From Paenibacillus sp. HB172176 (lineage in GTDB: Bacteria > Bacillota > Bacilli > Paenibacillales > Paenibacillaceae), in the NCBI RefSeq assembly GCF_011947265.1, contig NZ_JAATHD010000006.1:186001-250000 (forward strand): a stretch of DNA of 64,000 nt. Reading direction: 5' to 3'. A program made the translations under genes and the position numbers. This document shows, in pieces, positions 25,392-33,888 of this stretch. Positions within the stretch are counted from its first letter, which is position 1, and each line of letters opens with the position of its first letter. The notes under the pieces were generated by a model that saw nothing but the letters and a program-made list of their open reading frames with translations, was not told the DNA's origin and searched no databases.

Positions 25392-26042
25392 ATGACAGCA
25401 GTTAGACAAGATGCGTGGAGCCCGGACGATGATCTCATTCTCGCCGAGGTTACTCTGCGCCATATTCGCGAAGGAAGCACACAGCTTGGGGCTTTCGAAG
25501 AGGTTGGAGAGAGAATAGGACGCACTTCAGCGGCCTGCGGGTTCCGCTGGAACAGCTGCGTCCGCAAACGGTATGAGGAAGCGATTCAAATTGCGAAGCA
25601 GCAGCGTCAGAAGCGCAATTACTTGAAGAAGCAAACGGTGGCGGCGACATCGCAGGTCTCTTCTCTTACGGCATTCGATGCTGAGGAGCGTACGTACAAA
25701 CCAGATATAAACGCATTGGATGAAGGTTTGTCGGTTGACGCAGTTATCCGTTTTCTGAGAGGCTGGAAGACGACGTATCAGGATTTATCTCGCCAGATCA
25801 AGCTGTTCGAGAAAGACGTGAAGGAGAAGGACGAGGAATTGTACCGGCTACGCCATGAGAATGAGAGATTAACGAAGGAAGTCAGCAGCGCGAAGACGGA
25901 TTATCACACGGTGAACGATGATTACAAGACGTTGATTCAAATTATGGATCGCGCCAGAAGATTGACCGTTCTATCGAGCGAGGATGAAGCAAAGCCGCGC
26001 TTTAAGATGGACGCGAATGGAAACCTTGAACGCATCGAATAA
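25392..26042 (+). CDS. rsfA: RsfA-family prespore transcriptional regulator
   Basis: A 216-residue protein. The N-terminal ~55 residues are a SANT/Myb-like domain (WSPDDDLILAEVTLRHIREG, ERIGRTSAACGFRWNSCVRK), nearly identical in pattern to RsfA, YlbO and YwfN of B. subtilis. The C-terminal part is a coiled coil (~125-185, LYRLRHENERLTKEV). RsfA adjusts forespore sigma-F/sigma-G gene expression. Its place upstream of panE and bshC matches ylbO in Bacillus, so it is more precisely the YlbO orthologue. The ribosome-binding site is TTAGGAGG. Confidence 0.88.
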   Translation: MTAVRQDAWSPDDDLILAEVTLRHIREGSTQLGAFEEVGERIGRTSAACGFRWNSCVRKRYEEAIQIAKQQRQKRNYLKKQTVAATSQVSSLTAFDAEERTYKPDINALDEGLSVDAVIRFLRGWKTTYQDLSRQIKLFEKDVKEKDEELYRLRHENERLTKEVSSAKTDYHTVNDDYKTLIQIMDRARRLTVLSSEDEAKPRFKMDANGNLERIE

Positions 26043-26185
26043 CAATTTCGGAAAGCCAAAAGAGCTCGCAGCCGACAACAGGCAGCGAGTTTTTTGCTGT
26101 TGCCCGATGCTAACGCCAATATGGATTCTTTGCTGCTATTCGCTCATAATGAATAGAGCTGCGAAGGAAACGGGGAGGGTTGTAT

Positions 26186-27163
26186 ATGCGGATCGAAATT
26201 ATAGGAGGGGGCGCGATCGGAATGTTAATCGCGGCTAGACTTGCCCGTTCAGGCGAGGAAACCGCAGTCTGGACCAGAAGCTCGGAACAAAGCGAAGAAC
26301 TGCGGAGAACCGGCATCAGGCTGCAAGATTTGGAGACGGATTCGAATCTAGCGAATATCGTACAGATCGAGAGCCGGGCTTTTGAACAGGACGGGGGATG
26401 CTGGCTGCCCGAAGCCATGCCGGATTTCTGCTGGCTCATTGTGGCGGTGAAGCAGTCGCATCTGGATGCATCGTTTATGAAGAAGCTGCGCGAACGTGCA
26501 GTGTTGTTCAAGGACAGGGCTGCGATTGTTGCGATTCAGAATGGAGTTGGACATCTGGAGAAGCTTGCGGACGCGCTTGAGGGGGTGCCGGTCTTCGCGG
26601 CTGTAACGACGGAAGGCGCAAAGCGGCTCGGCGTCTGTTCGGTGCAGCATACCGGCAGGGGACGGATATGGATTTCCAAAGACGCTGTGAAAGGGAAGGT
26701 TCCTGCCGAATTACTCGATTTTGCGCAAAAAAAGTTCATTGAGATCATTCAAAAGGCAGGATTTGACGCTTTGTTGTCGAATGACATCAATGATCGAATC
26801 TTACATAAATTATTGATTAACGCCGTTATCAATCCTTTGACCGCCATTTTTCACGTATTAAACGGTGAGCTGCCGCGGCAGCCCGAGCGGTTGCTTCTCA
26901 TGAAGAGTCTATACGCGGAATCCGAGGCGATTCTGCGCAGCGCCGGCATGCTGCAAGCTCATGACAGCTGGGAGCAGATCCTGCAGGTTTGTCGGCAAAC
27001 GAGCGATAACGAGTCCTCAATGCTGAGCGATATTCGCGCCGGCAGGCTCACGGAGATTGATTCGATTAACGGAGCGATAGCGGACATGGCGTATAGCTTC
27101 GGCATGGATGCCCGGATGAATCAAGCGATTGTCACGATCGTTCATGCGATGGAACGGAAATAA
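26186..27163 (+). CDS. panE: 2-dehydropantoate 2-reductase
   Basis: A 325-residue enzyme that reduces ketopantoate to pantoate with NADPH in pantothenate and CoA synthesis. It starts with the Rossmann motif IIGGGAIGMLIAARLA, has the AIQNGVGH motif, and the C-terminal domain includes DRILHKLLINAVINPLTAIF with the conserved catalytic lysine and asparagine. AVKQSHLD contains another conserved lysine. GGGAGGG precedes the ATG at 26186; a TTG two codons up is part of the spacer. Same position as ylbQ/panE in Bacillus. Confidence 0.92.
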   Translation: MRIEIIGGGAIGMLIAARLARSGEETAVWTRSSEQSEELRRTGIRLQDLETDSNLANIVQIESRAFEQDGGCWLPEAMPDFCWLIVAVKQSHLDASFMKKLRERAVLFKDRAAIVAIQNGVGHLEKLADALEGVPVFAAVTTEGAKRLGVCSVQHTGRGRIWISKDAVKGKVPAELLDFAQKKFIEIIQKAGFDALLSNDINDRILHKLLINAVINPLTAIFHVLNGELPRQPERLLLMKSLYAESEAILRSAGMLQAHDSWEQILQVCRQTSDNESSMLSDIRAGRLTEIDSINGAIADMAYSFGMDARMNQAIVTIVHAMERK

Positions 27164-27194
27164 AAGAAGAGGGAGAGGAGAGGGATTTGAAAGG

Positions 27195-27593
27195 ATGAGC
27201 GCCATATGGAACGGCTTGCACACTCTCATTGCGATTCTCGCTCTCGTGCCTATATTGCCCTTTGCCATCGTCTTCTTCGGCTATCAGGCCTTTGCGGACG
27301 ATCGGAAAAACGCTTTTCGCATGGCAATGGATATTTCCACCGCCTTGCTCATTCTATGCGTGGCGGCTCTGTTCAATATGTTGTTCGATAATAACTTCGG
27401 CTTATACGGCATATTGCTTGTCATGCTGCTTACGGGCGGCTTGCTCGGAAATGCACAGTTCCGTAAGAGAGGCAATGTGGACGTGAAGCGGATCTTCAAA
27501 GCAATCTGGAGGCTTAGCTTTTTTGCCATGAGCGTCCTCTATGTGATTTTCATGATTGTGATGCTGGGCAAAGTCATCTTCACAACAGCATAG
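27195..27593 (+). CDS. DUF3397 family membrane protein
   Basis: A 132-residue protein with four predicted helices (IAILALVPILPFAIVFFGY, ISTALLILCVAALFNMLF, LYGILLVMLLTGGLLG, and the C-terminal VLYVIFMIVMLGKVIF) and a basic loop after the third. This is the DUF3397 layout seen between panE and bshC in many Bacilli. Its role is unknown; the constant position suggests a link to the envelope or to CoA/bacillithiol metabolism. The ATG at 27195 follows GAGGAGAGGG; an upstream ATG overlaps panE in another frame. Confidence 0.82.
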   Translation: MSAIWNGLHTLIAILALVPILPFAIVFFGYQAFADDRKNAFRMAMDISTALLILCVAALFNMLFDNNFGLYGILLVMLLTGGLLGNAQFRKRGNVDVKRIFKAIWRLSFFAMSVLYVIFMIVMLGKVIFTTA

Positions 27594-27602
27594 AGAATGA
27601 TG

Positions 27603-27638
27603 CAAAACCGCTTTTGCGCATAGGCAAAGGCGGTTTTG
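27603..27638 (+). terminator. Hairpin after the DUF3397 gene
   Basis: CAAAACCGC pairs with GCGGTTTTG, with an inner TTTTGC/GCAAAG pairing. The short U-rich tail makes it a moderate terminator. Confidence 0.55.
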
Positions 27639-27710
27639 CTTTGACGTCCCGCAGAATATTCCTGTACAATAACAATGGCATCACTTTACCGAATCAGAGC
27701 AAAGCGGTTT

Positions 27711-27745
27711 TTCAAAAAATCCACTTTTGAACACGATATAGTAAA
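27711..27745 (-). repeat. Degraded remnant of the interspersed element upstream of bshC
   Basis: The segment TTCAAAAAATCCACTTTTGA followed by ACACGAT-ATAG matches the reverse complement of the right end of copy C (42567-42643) with only a few changes. It ends 35 bp before the bshC start. The rest of the element is not recognisable. Confidence 0.6.
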
Positions 27746-27779
27746 GTGAAATTGTAACATACAGGAGGTCGATGGCTGC

Positions 27780-29423
27780 ATGATATCGACAGAAACGTAT
27801 CAACTGAAGAGCGCCCAGCCCTTGACTGAGGCATATACGAACCGCACCGACCCTCGAATTGAAGCCTTATACGGCTATCATGCCGGCAATGAGCAGGATT
27901 GGACGAAACGGCTGGACAGCTTGCGAAAGAACGGTTCAACGCGCGCGGACGCATCCTCTCTCGCCGAAGTGCTGAGAGCTTATAATGAGAAGGCCGGCGG
28001 TTCCGCGAAAACTATGGAAGGGATCGAGTTGTTAAGCGGCGGAGCTCCCGTTGTAATCGGCGGTCAGCAGGCGAGCTTATGGACAGGGCCTCTCCTCGTT
28101 ATACATAAAGCCGTGTCCATCCTCGGAGCCGCGAAGTCGGCCGGCCAGCAGCTCGGCACGCCTGTTGTTCCCGTATTCTGGATTGCCGGCGAGGATCATG
28201 ATTGGGATGAAGCGAACCATGCTTATGTTATTACAGCGGAGCAAGAGCTGAGCAAGCTGACGGCCGAAAGACCCCAAGGTCCAAGAACCTCTGTTTCTCG
28301 TTCCCTCGTCTCGGAGGAACAATGGCGGCAGCTGGCCGATGAGCTTGAGCAAGCGCTGCCGCATTCGGAGTTCAAGGGTCCGCTTCTCGAACAAATACGA
28401 CAATCCAGCGAGCATTGCTCCTCCCTGTCGGAGCTGTTCGCAAAAATGCTGACCATGCTGTTCGGCAATGACGGCCTTGTGCTGCTCGATGCGGACGATC
28501 CGCAGCTGAGGAAGCTGGAGGCGCCGATGTTCCAGCAGATGCTGCTTCGCAATGATGAGCTGGAAGAAGCATACGTAAGCGCGGCGCATCATGTGAAGGA
28601 GCTTGGCTATGCCCTCCAAGCCGATGTGAACGAAGGCAGCGCGAATCTGTTCCTGTTCAACAAGGATAACGGCGACGAGCGAACGCTTCTTTATAAGCGG
28701 GACGGGGGATTCGAAGACCGCAAGGGGAGTGCGAGCTGGAGCAAGGAGGAGCTGCTGCAGATTCTCGAGGAGCATCCCCAGCAGTTCAGCAATAATGTAT
28801 TGACCAGGCCGATTATGCAGGACTATCTGTTCCCTGTGCTTGCGACGGTGCTGGGTCCCGGCGAGATCGCTTACTGGGCATTGACCGGGGGAGCCTTCCG
28901 CGTGCTCGGCATGGAGATGCCGATTATCGTGCCGCGTATGTCCTTCACCTTGATTGAGGGCACCATTGCGAAATATATGACGAAATACGAATTATCCTTT
29001 GCCGATGTGATGGAGCGGTTCGAGGAGCGCAAGGAGCAGTGGCTGAAAGAGCAGGATGAGCTTGCCATCGAACAGAAGTTCGGCGAAGTGAAAACGGCGT
29101 TCGCGGAAATGTACGAACCGCTGCTGCAGATGGCCTCGAATATTCAGCCTGGCCTCGCCAAGCTTGGCGACACGAACAAGCAGAAGATTTTGGAGCAAAT
29201 CGGCTTTCTCGAGAGCAAGACGACGGATGCCTTCAACAAGCAATTCGAAGCTTCGATCCGGCAGCTGGAGCGAATTCGTCTTGCGATTCTTCCCGGCGGC
29301 AAGCCGCAGGAGCGAATGCTGACGATGGCGGTGTACTGGAATCGCTATGGAGACGCTTGGCTGCAAAAAATAATGGAAGTGCCGTATTGCCGCACCGGCG
29401 GCCACGAAATCGTCTTTCTGTAA
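27780..29423 (+). CDS. bshC: Bacillithiol biosynthesis cysteine-adding enzyme BshC
   Basis: A 547-residue protein that adds cysteine to glucosaminyl-malate in the last step of bacillithiol synthesis. Family features: a Rossmann-like N-terminal core with VVIGGQQASLWTGPLLVIHKAVS and VPVFWIAGEDHDWDEANH, and a C-terminal coiled coil (FEERKEQWLKEQDELAIEQ region and onward). The length agrees with BshC (about 540). It occupies the yllA position immediately before the mraZ cluster, as in Bacillus, though two extra genes separate it from mraZ here. AGGAGGT lies 8-10 bp before the ATG. Confidence 0.95.
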   Translation: MISTETYQLKSAQPLTEAYTNRTDPRIEALYGYHAGNEQDWTKRLDSLRKNGSTRADASSLAEVLRAYNEKAGGSAKTMEGIELLSGGAPVVIGGQQASLWTGPLLVIHKAVSILGAAKSAGQQLGTPVVPVFWIAGEDHDWDEANHAYVITAEQELSKLTAERPQGPRTSVSRSLVSEEQWRQLADELEQALPHSEFKGPLLEQIRQSSEHCSSLSELFAKMLTMLFGNDGLVLLDADDPQLRKLEAPMFQQMLLRNDELEEAYVSAAHHVKELGYALQADVNEGSANLFLFNKDNGDERTLLYKRDGGFEDRKGSASWSKEELLQILEEHPQQFSNNVLTRPIMQDYLFPVLATVLGPGEIAYWALTGGAFRVLGMEMPIIVPRMSFTLIEGTIAKYMTKYELSFADVMERFEERKEQWLKEQDELAIEQKFGEVKTAFAEMYEPLLQMASNIQPGLAKLGDTNKQKILEQIGFLESKTTDAFNKQFEASIRQLERIRLAILPGGKPQERMLTMAVYWNRYGDAWLQKIMEVPYCRTGGHEIVFL

Positions 29424-29476
29424 ACTGAAATAATAAGATGGAACACGTACTTAAAGAGCCAAAGGAGACTTAAGGA

Positions 29477-30742
29477 ATGAGTACAGTTGACAAAAGCATC
29501 ATCACGGATCCGGCGCTGGCGCCGGAGGGACATCTTAAGATTGATTGGGCAAGCGCGCATATGCCTGTCTTGAATACGATTAAAGCGCAATTCGAGAAGG
29601 AAAAGCCGTTCACGGGTTTGAAGGTGGCCATTTCGCTGCATCTTGAAGCGAAAACCGCATATTTGGCAAAGGTAGTCCAGGCAGGCGGCGCGGAAGTGAC
29701 GATCACGGGCAGCAATCCGTTGTCGACGCAGGATGATGTATGCGCGGCTCTGGTGGAGGACGGCATTACCGTCTTCGCGAAATACAATCCGGATGCGGCG
29801 GAGTTCAAAGCACTCAACATGAAGGCGCTCGAATGCAAGCCGGATCTGCTGATTGACGACGGCGGCGATCTGGCGACGCTGCTGCATTCGGAATGCAAGA
29901 ACCTGGCTGTGAATCTGCGCGGCGGCGCGGAAGAAACGACCACGGGAATCATTCGTCTCAAGGCGATGGAGAAGGATGGCACCTTGCAATTCCCGATGGT
30001 TGCCGTTAATGACGCCTATTGCAAATATTTGTTCGATAACCGCTATGGCACGGGGCAATCCGTATTCGACGGCATCAATCGGACGACCAATCTGGTCGTG
30101 GCAGGGAAGACCGTCGTTGTCGTCGGCTATGGCTGGTGCGGCAAGGGAGTCGCGATGCGGGCGAAAGGGCTTGGCGCGAATGTCATTGTTACGGAGATCG
30201 ACGCGATTAAGGCGGTTGAAGCGTATATGGACGGATTCGCCGTGATGCCGATGCTGGAGGCGGCTAAGCTCGGCGATATGTTCATTACCGTGACCGGCAA
30301 CCGCGATGTCATTCGCGGTGAGCATTTCGAAGTGATGAAGGATGGGGCGATTCTGTCCAATGCAGGGCATTTCGACGTTGAAGTGAACAAGGTGGAGCTA
30401 GAGGCACAATCGAATGAAAAGCGGACCGTTCGCCGCAATATCGAGCAGTACGCGATGAAGAACGGCCGCAGCATTTATCTGCTGGCGGAGGGACGTCTTG
30501 TGAATCTCGCTGCCGGGGATGGTCATCCTGCGGAAATTATGGATATGACCTTCGCGCTGCAGGCGATGTCCTTGAAATATGTGAACGAGCATTATAAGGA
30601 AATTGGCAGCAAGGTTGTAAATGTGCCGTACGAGCTCGACGAGCAGGTGGCAAGATTGAAGCTGCAATCGCTGGGCTTTGGCATAGACAGCCTGACAGAA
30701 GAGCAAGCCGCTTATCTCGACAGCTGGGCGGAAGGCGAATAG
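29477..30742 (+). CDS. ahcY: Adenosylhomocysteinase (S-adenosylhomocysteine hydrolase)
   Basis: A 421-residue NAD-dependent enzyme that splits S-adenosylhomocysteine into adenosine and homocysteine, removing the inhibitor of methyltransferases. Visible: HLEAKTAYLAKVVQAGGAEV in the substrate domain, ECKPDLLIDDGGDLATLLH, EETTTGIIRLKAME, the NAD-binding VVVGYGWCGKGVAMRAKGLG (~residue 217), and the ending ...LTEEQAAYLDSWAEGE. It lacks the long insertion of plant and proteobacterial forms and resembles the archaeal/thermophile-type short class. Many Bacilli use the MtnN/LuxS route instead. It lies 54 bp after bshC and ends at a terminator. Confidence 0.95.
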   Translation: MSTVDKSIITDPALAPEGHLKIDWASAHMPVLNTIKAQFEKEKPFTGLKVAISLHLEAKTAYLAKVVQAGGAEVTITGSNPLSTQDDVCAALVEDGITVFAKYNPDAAEFKALNMKALECKPDLLIDDGGDLATLLHSECKNLAVNLRGGAEETTTGIIRLKAMEKDGTLQFPMVAVNDAYCKYLFDNRYGTGQSVFDGINRTTNLVVAGKTVVVVGYGWCGKGVAMRAKGLGANVIVTEIDAIKAVEAYMDGFAVMPMLEAAKLGDMFITVTGNRDVIRGEHFEVMKDGAILSNAGHFDVEVNKVELEAQSNEKRTVRRNIEQYAMKNGRSIYLLAEGRLVNLAAGDGHPAEIMDMTFALQAMSLKYVNEHYKEIGSKVVNVPYELDEQVARLKLQSLGFGIDSLTEEQAAYLDSWAEGE

Positions 30743-30760
30743 AAGGAGTAAATCCTGCAG

Positions 30761-30792
30761 GGAGCTGCTGAAGATGCGGCTTCTTTTTTTTG
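30761..30792 (+). terminator. Rho-independent terminator after ahcY
   Basis: AGCTGC pairs with GCGGCT (one G-U) across a GAAGAT-type loop, followed by TTC and eight T residues. Confidence 0.7.
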
Positions 30793-30899
30793 TTCACAAT
30801 CCTGTAACTTTTCATTCAATCAAGCCGTCAGTAAGGGAGAAGGCGGTAATTATTGACACTTTCGCTTTCAGTCTGACTATTTTGAAAGGGGAGATCGGT

Positions 30900-32045
30900 A
30901 TGAAAGGGATAAGGCGTGCAAGCAGAAAAAGAAAAAAAGCTTGGACCGCGTTGTTTGTCGCGGTGATGGCAGCGGCAATGCTCATGACGGGTTGCTCTTC
31001 AAGCAATCATAACGATGCCAATTCAGCGACAGGCATAAGCGAAGAACTGCAGTCCATTGCCAATGATGCAGCTCCAGCGGCTGACAGCAAAGCAAGCGCT
31101 TCTGGCGAAGCCTCTTCTGCGGATGACAGTTTGGCGAATACGGCGGAAGGCGGAGGATCCGTCATGCCGGCAATCGCAGCAAGCGGAGAAGCCATTCAAG
31201 GGAAAATTATTTATACCGCAAACTTGACCATGGCGGTTGAGGAGCTGAAAACGGCTTCGACGACGCTTCGGGATGCCATTCATCAAAGCGGGGGCTATAT
31301 TTTGCAATTCAATGATTCGAGATATGACGGCGAAATGGGAGCCAACTATACCATTAAAGTTCCTGCAGGGAGTTTCATGTCGTTCATCGATCGGCTGGCG
31401 GATATTCCGAACAAGAAATTTGAGCGTGAATTATCCGGCAAGGATGTCAGCGAAGAATATGTTGATCTTGAATCCCGGCTTCATGCGGCGCAGCTTGTGG
31501 AGGAGAGATTGCTCAGCATGATGGATAAAGCGACAAGGGCTGACGATCTGCTGGAATTCTCGAATAAGCTTGCTTCCGTGGAAGAGAAGATTGAAGAGAT
31601 TAAAGGCAGAATGCGTTATCTGGACAATAATGTCGCTTATTCAACGGTAAATCTGCGCATCTATCAGACCAATAAGTCATTGATCGCTGGAACGGATGAG
31701 GAAGAAGGCTTTGGCAGCAGGTTGAGAAATGTGCTTGAAGGAAGTACTGACGCGGTCGTGCAAACGATTCAAGTGCTGCTTCTCATCCTTGTAGGCGCCT
31801 TGCCCGTGCTGGCGATTGTGGCGATAATCGCGATACCTGTTATGATGACTGTTCGCTCCCGTAATCGAAGCAGAGGGAACGGTTCGGCATCACGAAGACG
31901 ATTGGAACCGGCGAAATGGGGAGAAATCGTCAAAGACCCGAAAGTAAACGATGAGGCAGGCATGAAGGAAACGGCTCCGATGGAAGCCGATCAGGCAACA
32001 AGCGGGCAGGTTGATCGAGAAGATGCGCCGCAAAAGAAAGATTAA
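30900..32045 (+). CDS. DUF4349 lipoprotein
   Basis: A 381-residue lipoprotein: basic N-terminus, signal peptide and lipobox LMTGC with lipidated C32, then a low-complexity serine/alanine/aspartate linker (to ~105). The DUF4349 domain (~105-270) shows KIIYTANLTMAVEELKTAST, GGYILQFNDSRYDGEMG and VDLESRLHAAQLVEERLL, with a coiled coil near ADDLLEFSNKLASVEEKIEE, then one C-terminal membrane helix (LLLILVGALPVLAIVAIIAI) and a charged cytoplasmic tail. The function is unknown. It is anchored at both ends of its external domain. GGGGAGAT precedes the ATG at 30900. Confidence 0.88.
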   Translation: MKGIRRASRKRKKAWTALFVAVMAAAMLMTGCSSSNHNDANSATGISEELQSIANDAAPAADSKASASGEASSADDSLANTAEGGGSVMPAIAASGEAIQGKIIYTANLTMAVEELKTASTTLRDAIHQSGGYILQFNDSRYDGEMGANYTIKVPAGSFMSFIDRLADIPNKKFERELSGKDVSEEYVDLESRLHAAQLVEERLLSMMDKATRADDLLEFSNKLASVEEKIEEIKGRMRYLDNNVAYSTVNLRIYQTNKSLIAGTDEEEGFGSRLRNVLEGSTDAVVQTIQVLLLILVGALPVLAIVAIIAIPVMMTVRSRNRSRGNGSASRRRLEPAKWGEIVKDPKVNDEAGMKETAPMEADQATSGQVDREDAPQKKD

Positions 32046-32066
32046 CTGGATAAAATAAAAAAAATT

Positions 32067-32096
32067 AAATCCTGCTCATGGAGCAGGATTTTTTGT
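32067..32096 (+). terminator. Rho-independent terminator before mraZ
   Basis: AATCCTGCTC pairs perfectly with GAGCAGGATT across an ATG loop, followed by TTTTTG. It separates the DUF4349 gene from the mraZ transcript. Confidence 0.9.
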
Positions 32097-32120
32097 TTAG
32101 GTGGCGAAATACTGTATCTA
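32093..32120 (+). promoter_or_regulatory. Candidate promoter of mraZ
   Basis: TTGTTT (32093-32098), 16-bp spacer, TATCTA (32115-32120), directly before the MraZ boxes. A weak match, judged by position. Confidence 0.4.
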
Positions 32121-32150
32121 AGTGGGGAATAGTGGGGCAAAGTGGAGCGT
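32121..32150 (+). promoter_or_regulatory. MraZ operator: three direct repeats at 10-bp spacing
   Basis: Three consecutive 10-mers begin with AGTGGGG, AGTGGGG and AGTGGAG at 32121, 32131 and 32141. This matches the known MraZ box pattern (GTGGG-type repeats one helical turn apart) found before mraZ, and the boxes overlap the expected transcription start, as expected for autorepression. Confidence 0.85.
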
Positions 32151-32175
32151 TTGGGGGGAGAGGTGGAGCGAAATC

Positions 32176-32613
32176 ATGTTTATGGGTGAATATCAACATA
32201 GCATCGATGAGAAGGGACGCATTATTATTCCCTCGAAATTTCGTGAAGCGCTCGGTTCCATCTTTGTTGCTACCCGCGGACTAGACAATTGCCTCTTCGT
32301 TTATCCCATGAACGAGTGGAGCATTATGGAGCAGAAGCTGAAGAGTTTGCCGCTGATGAAGTCTGACGCGCGCGCCTTCACCCGGTTTTTTTTCTCCGGG
32401 GCGACAGAATGCGAGCTGGACAAGCAGGGAAGGGTGAATATCCCTTCGCATCTTCGCGATTACGCCAAGCTGGACAAGGATTGCATGGTACTCGGCGTCT
32501 CAGGCAGGGTTGAGATTTGGAGCAAGAAAATTTGGGAAGGCTATTATGAGCAGTCCGAGCAAGCGTTCAATGACATCGCGGAGAAGCTGGTTGATTTCGA
32601 CTTTAATTTTTAA
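32176..32613 (+). CDS. mraZ: Division/cell-wall cluster regulator MraZ
   Basis: A 145-residue protein of two AbrB-like half domains. It starts [20 protein letters not shown], the first DxK/R-GR-hhhP motif, and repeats it at [20 protein letters not shown]. MraZ binds direct repeats upstream of its own gene and controls the cluster. The ATG at 32176 follows AGGTGGAG; an in-frame ATG at 32122 would begin inside the operator and is rejected. It is the first gene of the long cell-division and wall operon. Confidence 0.96.
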   Translation: MFMGEYQHSIDEKGRIIIPSKFREALGSIFVATRGLDNCLFVYPMNEWSIMEQKLKSLPLMKSDARAFTRFFFSGATECELDKQGRVNIPSHLRDYAKLDKDCMVLGVSGRVEIWSKKIWEGYYEQSEQAFNDIAEKLVDFDFNF

Positions 32614-32657
32614 TTTCCAATTGACTTCCAAAACAACAAGAAGGGGTGGACTTTAGC

Positions 32658-33608
32658 GTGTTTCAGCACAAAACAGTACTGCTCGAAGAAGCGGTTGACG
32701 GTCTAGCCATCAAGCCAAGCGGCATTTATGTCGACTGCACGCTGGGAGGCGCGGGTCACAGCGAATTCATTGTTTCCCGTCTGGGAGACGGCGGAAGATT
32801 GATCGCATTCGATCAGGATGATTGGGCGCTGAACAATGCCCGCGAGAGACTGGCCCCGTATATGGATAAAGTAACTTTGGTAAGGAGCAATTTTCGGTAT
32901 TTGGAGCAAGAGCTCCTCGGCTGTGACGTGCCTATTCAGGATGGAAGGCCGCAAGTGGACGGCATTCTGTTCGATCTTGGCGTTTCCTCCCCGCAGCTTG
33001 ACGAAGCGGAGCGCGGCTTCAGCTACAATCACGACGCGCCGCTGGATATGCGAATGGATCAGGAAAGCGATTTGACGGCGCATGAAATCGTCAATGACTG
33101 GGAAGAACGGGACATCGCGCGAATTCTGGATCGCTATGGCGAGGAGAAATTCGCCAGATCGATTGCGCGAAGCATTGTGAAACTGCGTACGAACGCGCCC
33201 GTCGAGAAGACGGGGGAATTGGCGGAAATCATTAAAAACGCTATCCCGGCAGCAACAAGACGAACCGGAGGACATCCGGCGAAACGTTCATTCCAAGCGC
33301 TGCGCATTGCGGTGAACGACGAGCTTGGCGCCGAGGAGGAAGCGCTGGAGCAAGCGATAGCATGCCTGGCTCCCGGGGGAAGGGTGTCGGTCATCACCTT
33401 CCATTCCCTTGAGGATCGGATCTGCAAGCAATTGTTCGCTAAGAATGTGGAGAAATGCACCTGTCCGCCGGACTTTCCATTATGCGTCTGCGGGAAGAAG
33501 GGCATCGTTAAGCTGGTTAATCGAAAGCCGATTGTGCCAGGCGAGGAAGAGCTCGAGCTCAATCCGCGCGCCAGATCCGCAAAGCTGAGAATTGCAGAGA
33601 AGCTTTAA
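32658..33608 (+). CDS. rsmH: 16S rRNA (cytosine1402-N4)-methyltransferase RsmH
   Basis: A 316-residue SAM-dependent enzyme modifying C1402 in the ribosomal P site. Typical sequence: [13 protein letters not shown] at the start, [15 protein letters not shown] (SAM motif I), [29 protein letters not shown], and [21 protein letters not shown] 32658 is chosen as start, with AAGGGG about 11 bp upstream; the GTG at 32646 lies inside that ribosome-binding site. It has the usual position between mraZ and ftsL. The 280 bp after it hold a repeat element rather than the usual tight junction. Confidence 0.96.
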   Translation: MFQHKTVLLEEAVDGLAIKPSGIYVDCTLGGAGHSEFIVSRLGDGGRLIAFDQDDWALNNARERLAPYMDKVTLVRSNFRYLEQELLGCDVPIQDGRPQVDGILFDLGVSSPQLDEAERGFSYNHDAPLDMRMDQESDLTAHEIVNDWEERDIARILDRYGEEKFARSIARSIVKLRTNAPVEKTGELAEIIKNAIPAATRRTGGHPAKRSFQALRIAVNDELGAEEEALEQAIACLAPGGRVSVITFHSLEDRICKQLFAKNVEKCTCPPDFPLCVCGKKGIVKLVNRKPIVPGEEELELNPRARSAKLRIAEKL

Positions 33609-33623
33609 AAATAATAAATGTGA

Positions 33624-33863
33624 GTTTAAAAGTCCGGTTTTCAGCACAATAGCTTATGCTTACGAAGTTGCGTTTTTCAAAACGCTTCAGAAGATTGAAA
33701 GAAGCTAGAAACTGAGTAGCTAAAACGTTTCGTAAGAAACGTACTTCGAAAGCATCCGCTTGTAGTGGATACTACGTGAGCAACGGAAGTTTCGGCTGAA
33801 TTCAATATTCGATGTCGAATAAACTTCCTGGTATACATCGTGATCAAAAGCGGACTTTTAAAC
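33624..33863 (+). repeat. Full-length inverted-repeat element, copy B, between rsmH and ftsL
   Basis: 240 bp bounded by terminal inverted repeats of about 24 bp: GTTTAAAAGTCCG-GTTTT-CAGCAC at the left and its near reverse complement at the right (21 of 24 positions match). The inside holds several hairpins: GCGTTTT/AAAACGC (33670-33685), ACGTTTC-GTAA-GAAACGT (33725-33742), ATCCGC/GTGGAT, and GGAAGTTT/AAACTTCC (33785-33828) enclosing ATTCGA-TG-TCGAAT. No ORF. Related copies are before typA, murD and, as a remnant, bshC. The ftsL ribosome-binding site follows within about 10 bp. Confidence 0.85.
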
Positions 33864-33888
33864 AACCTTATAAGAGGGGGATTTTGAA

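Noticed and set aside
32122..32175. An upstream ATG extending MraZ by 18 residues
   Set aside because: It lies inside the MraZ operator repeats, and the resulting N-terminus is unlike any MraZ. The ATG at 32176 has a ribosome-binding site and the canonical start.
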